A DNA stretch of 64,000 bases from NCBI RefSeq assembly GCF_016906535.1, contig NC_057375.1:868001-932000 (forward strand), in the 5' to 3' direction. Made by a program: the position numbers and the translations under genes. Position 1 is the stretch's first letter. Each line of letters starts with the position of its first letter. Positions 1-8,735 of the stretch are shown here, piece by piece. The DNA is from Rhizoctonia solani. Taxonomy: Eukaryota; Basidiomycota; Agaricomycetes; Cantharellales; Ceratobasidiaceae. Below the pieces are notes generated by a model. It was not told where the DNA came from. It worked only from the letters and a program-made list of their open reading frames with translations, and did no database searches.

Positions 1-365
1 TAAGGGCTGATTAAGCGCCGGAGCACTTGTCTATGCAACAGGGGGGACCCTGAATATTTCTGTGTGTAGCCACAAGATAGAATCTTGAATCATAAATACT
101 ACAAACAAGAGAAATATTACCTGTTACTGTTTATCTACTCAGCTGAATTTATATATATTTAAATGAGTGAGAAAACAGCATATATGCAAAAGGCATCGCA
201 TATTGAGGGTATTCCAGAGGTTTGTAGGTTTTGTAAAGGTCACTATTGGATAGAGGGACCTTGAAAACCTTAGTTCGCATCTTTATCTCATTTGTTTACT
301 GTAGGATTACTAGTGAAATTAATAAAATAAGTACAGATTAAAGAAGAAATGTCATATCCATAACA
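1..365 (+). repeat. LTR-C, right-hand fragment
   Basis: This matches the last 365 bp of the complete LTR-C at 44315-45837 and of the split copy ending at 59611. All three end in CCATAACA. It is cut by the window start. The sequence to its right is LTR-B in minus orientation, so this LTR-C was probably inserted into an LTR-B; the right TSD would be cagcc (366-370). No coding potential is seen. Confidence 0.85.
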
Positions 366-582
366 CAGCCTTACTCATGCATACATGTCACTGACATGTC
401 ATAATGATGTCATCAAGTGGAGGTGGCTATGTATGCTGAATAAGTGTGGATGGGGACATGGCTTGGCGCTTAGCATATGATATAAGCGCCAAGATCACAT
501 GATCAAAAATGTCTTCTGTTCATCCTTGTTTAAATTTGAGAAAATTGGAATAAATTCTATGGTATCAAATGTGTCTACAACA
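366..582 (-). repeat. LTR-B fragment (old, CpG-depleted)
   Basis: The terminal part of a minus-oriented LTR-B, ending in GTGTCTACAACA as in the intact copies. Against the young copies it shows many CG-to-TG or CG-to-CA changes, for example catacatgtc where young copies have catacgtgtc. It is truncated on the left by LTR-C. Confidence 0.85.
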
Positions 583-595
583 ACTACACTCATAC

Positions 596-1210
596 TGTCA
601 TAAACAGAGGAAAATAGAACTAGCCAGAATTGAACCAGCTTGACCACTAATGTCATAACCCATATCTGGAAAGGTTATTACCATATATATCCACTGTCAA
701 AGATATATATAGCATATATGATGCACAGTGATATATTAATAATATAAGTTGCTGGGGGATGTTGCACTCCCCTGCCCCCCTTGCCACAGGCCAATGGTAA
801 GGGAGCCTGCAGGCAAGGTCTGAATATTGTATTATTATAAAAGAGATTATGTCATCCCCCCCCACCTCAAATCCATAGTAGTTTAGTATAGTATTTGATA
901 AAGGACTGCAGGGGGGGAGGTCATGTGACCCTGGTGGACTGTCAGTCTCTAAGTCATGAGCCCTCAGAGTAATGACAGTTCTGACTGCATGTATGTGAGT
1001 ATATGCGGCCTTCTAAAGACTGTGGGATATCCTATTAGTAGGTGGCTTGGTCAGGAGACATGCCAGCAAAGGCATGGGTCATGACAACTAAGCCATAGAG
1101 CCCTATTATTCCTCTGCTGACAACCCATGATTACACCTGCTACCCCCCAAATTTTGGGCTTGGGCCAGCATGCAACCACTTGTACTGGTCATGTGACTGT
1201 GTCCAGGACA
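596..1210 (-). mobile_element. TRIM solo LTR, split by LTR-D
   Basis: A minus-oriented 173-bp TRIM LTR (TGTC...GACA in the plus-sense copies). It occupies 596-650 and resumes at 1092, ending at 1210. Its TSD is catac at 591-595 and 1211-1215. LTR-D is inserted inside, duplicating actaa. The tRNA-like part of this LTR is the portion interrupted. Confidence 0.9.
651..1086 (+). mobile_element. LTR-D copy 1 (436 bp, solo LTR or MITE-like)
   Basis: Begins TGTCATAACCC and ends GGGTCATGACA, so the ends form an 11-bp imperfect inverted repeat. TSD actaa at 646-650 and 1087-1091. A second copy lies at 26254-26691 with a different TSD. Non-coding. TG/CA ends and a 5-bp TSD favour a solo LTR; a small inverted-repeat element is the alternative. 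Confidence 0.8.
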
Positions 1211-1369
1211 CATACAGATTGTTTTATACCCCCAACTGCGTAAAATAAATCCCTCCAGCACCTCAAAAATTGACAAGGGTTGGCTCATAAGCCTAACTAT
1301 TGCCCATAGGGGCATAGAAAGAAGCAAAATGGTATGCACCAATTTTCAATATTCATTGTTCATTGTCAC

Positions 1370-1781
1370 TGTTGTAGACACACATATACCAAGAGATTTA
1401 TTCCCTATTTTCTTGATTTTGAACAAAGGCAAACAAAGGACATTTTCAATCATGTGATCTTGGTGCTTATATCATATGCTAAGCACTGAGCCACATCCCC
1501 ATCTGTGCTTACCAAGCATATGTAGCCACCTCCACTTGATGACATCACTATGACATGTCAGTGACATGTATGCATGAGTAAGGCTGCTTGCAGAGCAGGG
1601 TTCTTATTGGATTAGATATTAGATATTGTGTATTTGTAAATAATCTACCTGCTGAATATATAAGGAGGCCAACCAACCATGGTAACACCCAGGTTGATTA
1701 CCTCTTGTTGCACTCCACTCTTGTACAAGGCCTTACAGCCAGTAATCCACTTAGCTACAACACCTTAAGCATTGCCCCTGT
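1370..1781 (+). repeat. LTR-B fragment
   Basis: Starts TGTTGTAGACAC like intact plus-oriented LTR-B copies and includes the TATA region (ATATATAAGGAGG) and the downstream start-site segment. It stops abruptly at 1781, where the LTR-E-like repeat begins. Strongly CpG-depleted, therefore old. Confidence 0.85.
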
Positions 1782-2298
1782 TGTCATGCCCTAGAGGCAT
1801 GACCACCTTAGAATCCACTAAGTCAAAGAAATAGTGAATATATGCGCTAGTTTCATAAAGATTTATGGATATATGCATCTTTATGCTATTTAGGCGCTGA
1901 GCACTATTATGTAATCTAATCATGTCTTTCTTATCTCTGGTCATGTGACCTTATCTTTGTTGTTATGTTTGTACATGTAATTACTCTTCTCCTTCTCTGT
2001 TGAATATATAAGGAGGGTTCTGAGAGCCTTAAGCCTCAGAACTCAACCTCTTATCCCCATCCCACATCTACTACCCTAAGACATACACTTAAGAGTATTG
2101 CCTGAGAGCATACCAGTCCCTGTCAAAGGTTCCTTGCCCTGCTATCTTTATAGCATAGTGCACTCTTACTTTATATAGGTCTTGTCCTACCCTTATCTGG
2201 CAATTGCCTCTGAGCTCTGTTAGGCCCTACTTGCTGATAAGTCCTATATTAGGCAATAGCTTGTTAGGTTTACCCTATGGTAGTTGTTGGCTCTGACA
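1782..2298 (+). repeat. LTR-E-like solo LTR
   Basis: 517 bp from TGTCATGCCC to CTCTGACA. It shares its first bases, last bases and general layout (a TATATAA box in the second half, then a pyrimidine-rich downstream part) with the LTR at 26014-26989, but most of it is diverged. The flanks are unrelated (LTR-B left, pol right) and no TSD is present (cctgt versus gatcc), so it probably marks a recombination junction. Confidence 0.6.
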
Positions 2299-2485
2299 GA
2301 TCCATACAGACTTGGATTGGCTTGTCCATTGCCTCTAAGAAGATTTGCCATCCTTCTAATGCTTTGATGATTGCCAGAAGCTCCTTATCATGGGTGTTAT
2401 AGTTAGCTTCTGCTCCTGAAAATGATTTTGACATATAGGCAATTGGGTGTAGGTAATTGTCTGGGCCTTGTTGACTGAGGATAGC
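2299..2485 (-). pseudogene. pol: Family-A pol relic R1, RNase H part
   Basis: Reverse-strand translation matches the RNase H part of family-A Pol. The reading continues at 8736 on the far side of element A1, with atagc duplicated at the junction. CpG-poor compared with A1, as expected for an older copy. The 3' end of R1 (integrase and chromodomain) is missing to the left, replaced by the LTR-E-like repeat. Confidence 0.85.
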
Positions 2486-3047
2486 TGTTGTACGCCACTG
2501 TAAGGTGGGTACTTGCTAGTGGTGGGCGCTTTAAGGCCGTAACTACTACAGACACTGCTTATGTAATCTACTTATCTAAGGCTAACTAATACCGCTTAAG
2601 GCGGTCTTCTACTAACTACTGATGGCGATGGGGCCTGAGGCCTGGAGGTGTGGTAGGTCAAGTAAAGGGGTGAGTGTTACTGTTACTACTGGGGGCCGGC
2701 TACTTAGCTGGCTGGTTACCCTCTCTAGTGAATAAGAGACAAGGTAAAATCAACTTGGTGGTTCCAAGCGATTTCCCTGCTGTATATATAGACGGAGGCA
2801 CACTATTTACATGGTCTGTGCGCGTGTGAAAAGAAGTACATATAACAAATGAGAAGTGTGCTGCGGGCTGCACAGAAGCGTGGATTTCTCCTAAGCGCCC
2901 TTGGCACGGCATCTCGGCGCGGCATCTCGGCATAATAAGCGCCAAGATCACGTGACTGAAAAACAACAGATATTGAGTCCGTAAAAAATAGTAAAAATAT
3001 TAGAAAAAAGAGGCGATTCCAATGGTATATGTAAGGAGGTTATAACA
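2486..3047 (-). repeat. A1 3' LTR (LTR-A)
   Basis: 562 bp. On the minus strand it starts TGTTATAACC and ends TACAACA. The polypurine tract is the G-run just upstream on the minus strand (plus 3048-3060), next to the pol stop. It contains a TATATATA box, a palindromic CACGTG site and two tandem GCCGAGATGCCG-type units. Confidence 0.95.
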
Positions 3048-3058
3048 TTGCCCCCCCC

Positions 3059-6000
3059 TTAAAGGCTCTTGGCGGCGTCACGAGCCTTTCTGAGTCTAGC
3101 TTGGTTGAAGCGTTTGATCTCTTCCTGACTGTGTTCCAGCAGTTCCTCCGGTTCCCACAAATTGTCTTCCGGACCGTATCCCTTCCATTTTATCAAATAA
3201 AACCATTTCCCTTTTTGTTGTTTAGAGTCAATGATTTGTTCAACTTCATACTCTTCTTCCCCTTCTATTGTTTCAGGAGGGGGTTGGTCTGGGAGTGGTT
3301 GGCTTGGGGATTTGTGGACTTTGGACAGTAATCCTACATAGAATACGTCATGGATTTTCATGGTCTCAGGGAGTTCCAGGCGGTACGCGTGGCTGGAGAT
3401 TTTCTTGGTGATCTTGAAGGGTCCTAGGCGCTTGGGGTCCAATTTGTTGGAGTTGGAACGTATCTCCACGTTCTTGGCGTCTAGCCAGACTTCCTCTCCA
3501 ATGAAATATTCCGGGATCACTCCCTTGGTTCCTGCCATTTTTTCCTTTGTCATCCTCAGGGCGGATTCCGCTTCTCTCCATTCTTGTGCCAAGGTGTTAG
3601 CCACGTGATTGGCTTCTGGTACATTTGCAGGGACGTTGGATGGGTTCATTACTGGATTTCTCCCGTATACCAATTCAAATGGGGTTTTCCCGGTGGCGGA
3701 GTGCTTAGCGTTGTTATATGCGTATTCCGCTAGTGGCAACCAGGAAGCCCAGTCCAAGTGATCTGCCGCAACGTACGATCTCAGGTAGAACTCAATGAAC
3801 TGGTTCACCCTCTCTGTTTGACCGTCTGACTCCGGGTGGTAGGCTGACGAGAAGGATGGTCTTACACCAAGGCGTTGGTAGAGTGCCCTTAGGAACTTCC
3901 CTGTGAACGTGGTTCCTCTGTCTGATATTGTCTTGACTGGTAGTCCATGTAGTTTCCACACATGAGAGATGAACAATTCCGCTAGACCCTTGGACGTAAC
4001 CTTCTTGGTGGTTGGGATAAAATGCCCAAATTTGGAAAAGGAGTCAATGACTACCAAGACTGCGTTGTGACCGTTAGATTTTGGAAAACCTGTGATGAAG
4101 TCATAGGAGATGGTGTGAAACGGATAGGGGGGAACTTCCAGAGGTTTAAGGGCAATGACCGGGGCGTGGGCTCGTTGATTAGCCTGGCAGGTGGGGCAAC
4201 ATTCTACCCATTCTTTGGCGGATGATTTCATGCCTGGCCACCAGTAGTTGCGGCTTAGAAGTTCAAGGGTCCTTTGTTGGCCCAGATGGCCGGCTAGGGG
4301 GGAGTCATGGAATTCCCTGAGTAATCGTTCCTTCAGGGTCTCTGAGTCTGGAACCACGAGTTTCCCTTGATACCATAGTAGGTCTTCCTCCCAGTCGTAG
4401 TCTCTGTAAGCTTTCCGAATGGAGGGAGGTGCATTGTCCGCGTCCTCTGTTAGAAACTGGATGATGGGTTCCAAGGATGGGTCCTCCCTGAGTCTGGAGC
4501 GAATTTCTGTGACAATTTTGACTTCTTCCTCAGAGGTATTGGCAAAGACTTCTGCTGGTAACATGACTTCTGGCTCTGGGGGCGTGTCTACGTAATCTGA
4601 TCTTCTGGACAACGCGTCCGGCTTCCCTGATTGCTTTCCTGGGCAATAGTGGATTTCAAAGTTGAAATCGCTCAAGAGTACACGCCATTGGGCATGCCTG
4701 CGGTTGAATGTCCGTGCCTGCATCCAATACTCCAGATTCCTATGATCCGTGAAGACTTGTACCGGTTTGTCCGTTGCTTCCAAGAATATCCTCCATTCCT
4801 CTAGTGCTTTAATGATAGCCAGGAGCTCCTTATCGTGCGTGTCGTAATTAGCTTCTGCTCCTGAGAATGACTTGGACATGTAAGCAATGGGGTGTAATCG
4901 GTTGTCTGGTCCTCGTTGGCTGAGTATTGCCCCCATTGCTACCCCTGATGCATCTGTTTCCAGGTAATAAGGTAGCGCTGGGTTGGAATGGATTAGGACT
5001 GGGGATTGCGTGACCAATGCCTTTAATTCTTTGAACGCGGCTTCCTCTGAGGTTTCCCATGACCAAGGGGTTTCCTTCCTTGTAAGATTGTGAAGAGGGC
5101 GTGCTACCAAACTGAAGTTGGGGATGAAGCGCCTAAGGTAGTTAACAAACCCTAGGAAGGCTTGGACCTGCTTGACTGTTTTGGGCTGAGGCCAGGTTGT
5201 GACGGCCTCAATCTTCTTTTGATCCATTGAGAAGCCTGCAGGAGATATGACAATACCCAGGTAGTCAACCGTGGTGACGTGGAAGTGGCACTTTGACAAT
5301 TTGCAGAACAGTTGATTTTTCATTAACCTTGACAGAACTTCCCTCACATGGGCTGGGTGGTTCTTGGGGTCTTCGGAGAAGATCAGTATATCATCTAAGT
5401 AAATGATCATGGTGACGTCAATGAGGTCCCTGAATAGATCATTCATGAAGTGCTGGAACGCTGCAGGGGCATTGGTGAGACCAAACGGCATGACTAGGTA
5501 TTTGAAGAGACCGTATTTGGTTCTGAAGGCCGTCTTCCATTCATCTCCTTCCTTGATGCGTACGTTGTTGTAGCCCCAGCGCAAGTCCAGTTTAGTGAAG
5601 ATCTTAGCGTGCCTGAGTTTTGCCATGAGATCATCTTGCCGGGGAAGTGGGTACACGTTTTTGTGGGTCACGTTGTTCAGCTTCCTATAATCTACCACTA
5701 GCCTGAGGGATCCATCCGCCTTTTTAACAAACATGACTGGGGCGCCGGCGGATGAGGTACTAGGGCGGATCTTGCCTGTTGCCAATTCCTCATCAATGTG
5801 TTGTTTCAGTGCCTTGGATTCTGCATCAGTCATTCCGTATATGGGACCAGGGGATAGTTTGGCATCTGGGACAAGGTCTATGGAGATGTCATACTCCCTG
5901 TGAGGAGGGAGAACCTTGAATTCTTCTTTGCCAAAGACTTTAGCAAACTCATGATATTGAGGGGGAAGGTCTGCTAAAGGATTAATATCCGCCTCCTCTT

Positions 6001-6601
6001 CGGATGCTATTTGGACCTGTTCTGGAAACGTGACAAGTCCCTGTTGCCAGTCAATCAAGGGGGATTCTGCTGTGAGCCATGTCATGCCGAGGATAGCCGG
6101 GGTGTTGCCTATGGGGCAAACAAGGAAGGGAATGTGGTGGAAATGGCCATTGGCCGAGACCGCGAGTTGAACCTGGTGCCAAATGCGACCAGTCTGAGAT
6201 ATTGTACCATCTAACATCCTCACTACTCGTGGATTTTCGAGTAGGGTTTTTGGGATTTTGAGTTTTTCTACTAATGCGGGGGATATGAAATTGGAAGTGG
6301 CGCCAGAGTCGATAAGGGTTTTGATAGGGTCCGTCGGGTAGTCACACAGTATCATGTTTAAAAAGAGTAGGGGTTTTTTGTTTGAGTCTGTTGCAATATT
6401 TACAAACTCCGAAACAGATACATGTGATTCTAAGTTAGAGACCAAGGGCTTGACGGTAGCTCTTGGCCTTACTCTTTTTCTGATTCTTCCTGACCAATTT
6501 TGGCAGTCTCCTTGATGGTAGCCCTCCAACCGTTGGGGCACTGTTTGATACCGTGGCCCTTTTGCCCGCACTTGACACATAGCCCCGACGCGCGGCAACA
6601 A
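3059..6601 (-). CDS. pol: A1 Pol polyprotein (PR-RT-RNaseH-IN-chromodomain)
   Basis: Encodes the enzymes for retrotransposition as part of a Gag-Pol fusion. The open frame is 1180 residues and overlaps gag in the -1 frame, so translated Pol should begin near residue 41 rather than at the first Met. Order: protease with DSG at 98-100; RT with D339 and YLDD at 401-404; RNase H with D550, E592 and D619; integrase zinc finger H765, H772, C802, C805; integrase core D834, D894, E930; GPF at 1060-1062; chromodomain about 1118-1155 with the aromatic [11 protein letters not shown] core. No stop or frameshift; the TAA lies just before the polypurine tract. The chromodomain probably guides integration to modified chromatin (family knowledge). 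Confidence 0.95.
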   Translation of the reverse strand: MLPRVGAMCQVRAKGPRYQTVPQRLEGYHQGDCQNWSGRIRKRVRPRATVKPLVSNLESHVSVSEFVNIATDSNKKPLLFLNMILCDYPTDPIKTLIDSGATSNFISPALVEKLKIPKTLLENPRVVRMLDGTISQTGRIWHQVQLAVSANGHFHHIPFLVCPIGNTPAILGMTWLTAESPLIDWQQGLVTFPEQVQIASEEEADINPLADLPPQYHEFAKVFGKEEFKVLPPHREYDISIDLVPDAKLSPGPIYGMTDAESKALKQHIDEELATGKIRPSTSSAGAPVMFVKKADGSLRLVVDYRKLNNVTHKNVYPLPRQDDLMAKLRHAKIFTKLDLRWGYNNVRIKEGDEWKTAFRTKYGLFKYLVMPFGLTNAPAAFQHFMNDLFRDLIDVTMIIYLDDILIFSEDPKNHPAHVREVLSRLMKNQLFCKLSKCHFHVTTVDYLGIVISPAGFSMDQKKIEAVTTWPQPKTVKQVQAFLGFVNYLRRFIPNFSLVARPLHNLTRKETPWSWETSEEAAFKELKALVTQSPVLIHSNPALPYYLETDASGVAMGAILSQRGPDNRLHPIAYMSKSFSGAEANYDTHDKELLAIIKALEEWRIFLEATDKPVQVFTDHRNLEYWMQARTFNRRHAQWRVLLSDFNFEIHYCPGKQSGKPDALSRRSDYVDTPPEPEVMLPAEVFANTSEEEVKIVTEIRSRLREDPSLEPIIQFLTEDADNAPPSIRKAYRDYDWEEDLLWYQGKLVVPDSETLKERLLREFHDSPLAGHLGQQRTLELLSRNYWWPGMKSSAKEWVECCPTCQANQRAHAPVIALKPLEVPPYPFHTISYDFITGFPKSNGHNAVLVVIDSFSKFGHFIPTTKKVTSKGLAELFISHVWKLHGLPVKTISDRGTTFTGKFLRALYQRLGVRPSFSSAYHPESDGQTERVNQFIEFYLRSYVAADHLDWASWLPLAEYAYNNAKHSATGKTPFELVYGRNPVMNPSNVPANVPEANHVANTLAQEWREAESALRMTKEKMAGTKGVIPEYFIGEEVWLDAKNVEIRSNSNKLDPKRLGPFKITKKISSHAYRLELPETMKIHDVFYVGLLSKVHKSPSQPLPDQPPPETIEGEEEYEVEQIIDSKQQKGKWFYLIKWKGYGPEDNLWEPEELLEHSQEEIKRFNQARLRKARDAAKSL

Positions 6602-7656
6602 TCCCTTTCCTCCGGGGTAACGTAATTGGGGTCCTCGGATAGGCAGACCCTTGTGGTAGTGGTGGAGGAGGTGGTCGCGGTGACCGGGGATTTGGCAGGA
6701 ACCTTTTTGGGGCGGTTCTCCTTGTTTTCCCGACGAGTGTTATCAATTTTGACCAAGGCGGCAAATATGGCCTTGAGGTCGTCGTCAGGGACATTGTCCT
6801 TGGTGGACAGGAGTTCCTTGACCTTCCAGTGAAGGCCGCGCGTAAACTGGGCAATGTACGCCTCAGTGTTCCAGTCTAATTCCGCCATGAGGTTGCGGAA
6901 TTCTGTGACGTACTCAGACGTGGTGGTGGTCTGAGTCAACGCGGCAATTTTCCTGGCGGCCGCTCTCTTTGCGTCTGGATCGGCAAAGGCTTCTTTGAAT
7001 TTGCCCGTAAGGGCCTGGATGGTGGTGGGGGGGTTTCCTTCGCCCTTAATGATGTTTCCAATGATGGGAAGGGCCCAGTCGGCAGCTTTATTGGTCATAT
7101 GGTAGAGGATCCATACAACCATCTGTTCCTCCTCATTGAATTGGTCCCTGTGGAGGGCGACCCAGAGCATCATGCGGTCAAGCCATTGGGTGGCCTTACG
7201 TCCCCTTGTATCTCCCTTATAGGGTTCTGGGAGATCCATCTTGGGCCTTTTTACGCTGGACCTGGCATCAAAGGGGGTAAGGGACCCAAGGTGTTGTCTA
7301 GGCGTTCCTTGAGGCTCCTTTTTGGGGATCCTTGGTTCCTCTTCCTCTTCAGAGTCAAAACCCGTGCCTCTAGAGGGCCAGAACGGGGCCTTGAGTCCAG
7401 GCCTAACCGTGCCTGGAGTGTGGGTTTCCCCTCCTGAGTGGGTAGGGGGGGTAATAGGCCCAGTCGAAGGGCCAGGCTTGGTTTGGGCTCTGCCCTGATC
7501 CTTGTCTCCAACGAGGTCGTTGGTCTCCTTGCATATGGCGATAAGCTGGGTGATTTGCTTGCCTTGAGACTTGACTTGGTCCTGGAGGGACCCGACTTGA
7601 GTGGTGAGGGCTGTGATAGCCTCGAGGAGAGCGCTAAGGGTTGGCTCCGGTTCCAT
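6469..7656 (-). CDS. gag: A1 Gag with CCHC zinc knuckle
   Basis: 395 residues from an ATG at 7654-7656. It should build the virus-like particle and bind element RNA. The N-terminus is a predicted coiled coil (leucine-rich, about residues 1-50). An acidic, proline-rich linker follows, then a conserved capsid-like middle around PYKGDTRGRKATQWLDR. Near the C-terminus is a knuckle of the form CxxCxxxxHxxxxC (CVKCGQKGHGIKQC). It ends EKE before TAA, with pol overlapping in -1. Confidence 0.93.
   Translation of the reverse strand: MEPEPTLSALLEAITALTTQVGSLQDQVKSQGKQITQLIAICKETNDLVGDKDQGRAQTKPGPSTGPITPPTHSGGETHTPGTVRPGLKAPFWPSRGTGFDSEEEEEPRIPKKEPQGTPRQHLGSLTPFDARSSVKRPKMDLPEPYKGDTRGRKATQWLDRMMLWVALHRDQFNEEEQMVVWILYHMTNKAADWALPIIGNIIKGEGNPPTTIQALTGKFKEAFADPDAKRAAARKIAALTQTTTTSEYVTEFRNLMAELDWNTEAYIAQFTRGLHWKVKELLSTKDNVPDDDLKAIFAALVKIDNTRRENKENRPKKVPAKSPVTATTSSTTTTRVCLSEDPNYVTPEERDCCRASGLCVKCGQKGHGIKQCPNGWRATIKETAKIGQEESEKE
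6475..6481 (-). promoter_or_regulatory. A1 frameshift site, degenerate
   Basis: At the place where A2, A5, A6, B1 and B2 have GGGAAAA in the gag frame, A1 reads AGAAAAA. The X-XXY-YYZ rule for simultaneous -1 slippage is broken, though the A-run might allow weaker slippage. Pol remains open in the -1 frame. Confidence 0.7.
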
Positions 7657-8173
7657 TCCTGGCAGGTCTTGCGGAGTGGGAGATGGGCTGCGAGTGGGTG
7701 GTTGGGAATGGGATGGAACGGAGCGGCGGCTGGAGCGGCTGGTAGGACGGGAATAGGGATGGGGGACGCCAGAGCGTGTGGATGGAATGATTGAGACGGC
7801 GTGGGGGTGAAGTTGCCTATATCAGGACTTATGGGCAGTTTTTGTGCAGAGTGTGAACGCTAAACCCTTGCGTCAGACACCTAGCGTTGAACTATCCCTA
7901 CAACAAATCAACAGATCTGGCGATTGTGATATGAGCGGGTTTTTAGCAAGCGGGTGGATCAGCTGTCTAGGGTTGCTATCTGCTGTGTTCTGGCAAAACA
8001 CGTGGTATGCGGGCGATTAGACACCGTCTGCCTTATAGCAATTTGGTACTATCTGGGACCAACGACTTTTTGATTATTCTAGTTGAAAGGGGAGTCCGTT
8101 CAGATATTTTCCCTCGTGCTAGTACAGGGGCGCTTCTCATTGTTGATCAAGCCTACAAAAGTTGATTTTACAA
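7657..8173 (-). promoter_or_regulatory. A1 leader and self-priming PBS
   Basis: Non-coding leader between 5' LTR and gag. The PBS (plus 8159-8173) touches the LTR. Thirteen bases are the exact reverse complement of a segment about 34 nt below the TATA box in the 3' LTR, with one mismatch to the 5' LTR copy. The leader holds blocks shared with family B and a hairpin at 7856-7888 (7-bp stem AACGCTA/TAGCGTT, loop with TGACGCA). Confidence 0.85.
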
Positions 8174-8735
8174 TGTCGTACGCCACTGTAAGGTGGGTAC
8201 TTGCTAGTGGTGGGCGCTTTAAGGCCGTAACTACTACAGACACTGCTTATGTAATCTACTTATCTAAGGCTAACTAATACCGCTTAAGGCGGTCTTCTAC
8301 TAACTACTGATGGCGATGGGGCCTGAGGCCTGGAGGTGTGGTAGGTCAAGTAAAGGGGTGAGTGTTACTGTTACTACTGGGGGCTGGCTACTTAGCTGGC
8401 TGGTTACCCTCTCTAGTGAATAAGAGACAAGGTAAAATCGACTTGGTGGTTCCAAGCAATTTCCCTGCTGTATATATAGACGGAGGCACACTATTTACAT
8501 GGTCTGTGTGTGTGTGAAAAGAAGTACATATAACAAATGAGAAGTGTGCTGCGGGCTGCGCAGAAGCGTGGATTTCTCCTAAGCGCCCTTGGCACGGCAT
8601 CTCGGCGCGGCATCTCGGCATAATAAGCGCCGAGATCACGTGACTGAAAAACAACAGATATTGAGTCCGTAAAAAATAGTAAAAATATTAGAAAAAAGAG
8701 GCGATTCCAATGGTATATGTAAGGAGGTTATAACA
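8174..8735 (-). repeat. A1 5' LTR (LTR-A)
   Basis: 562 bp, same length as the 3' LTR. The 8 substitutions between the two are all CG versus TG or CA. It carries the promoter of the element: the TATA box lies in the plus-strand run ctgtatatatagac near 8468-8482, upstream (minus sense) of the segment complementary to the PBS at 8432-8444. Confidence 0.95.

Larger units (their letters stand above)
583..1369. other. Unassigned spacer split by a TRIM solo LTR
   Basis: Only 583-595 and 1211-1369 belong to the spacer itself; the rest is TRIM LTR with LTR-D inside. The roughly 170 bp of spacer match nothing else in the window and hold no credible ORF. It lies between two LTR-B fragments in opposite orientations. 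It could be the last piece of an older element or non-repetitive DNA. Confidence 0.5.
2486..8735 (-). mobile_element. A1: complete Tf1/sushi-type chromovirus, family A
   Basis: 6250 bp with two 562-bp LTRs and TSD atagc (2481-2485 and 8736-8740), inserted into the pol relic R1. Order on the minus strand: 5' LTR, self-priming PBS, leader with conserved hairpin, gag, pol in the -1 frame, polypurine tract, 3' LTR. Both ORFs are open and all catalytic residues I can identify are present. Its two LTRs differ at 8 positions, all of them CpG sites. The weak point is the frameshift heptamer, which has lost its GGG. Best candidate for a recently autonomous family-A copy in the window. Confidence 0.95.

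Noticed and set aside
653..865. Short ORFs within LTR-D, LTR-B and TRIM sequences (60-90 codons)
   Set aside because: They recur only because the repeats recur and have no domain or codon signature.
583..1369. Possible host gene in the unassigned spacer
   Set aside because: Only about 170 bp are not repeat, and no open frame or splice pattern can be supported.
2486..8735. Endogenous retrovirus with an env gene
   Set aside because: Pol ends at the chromodomain directly before the polypurine tract in all complete copies; there is no space or ORF for an envelope gene.
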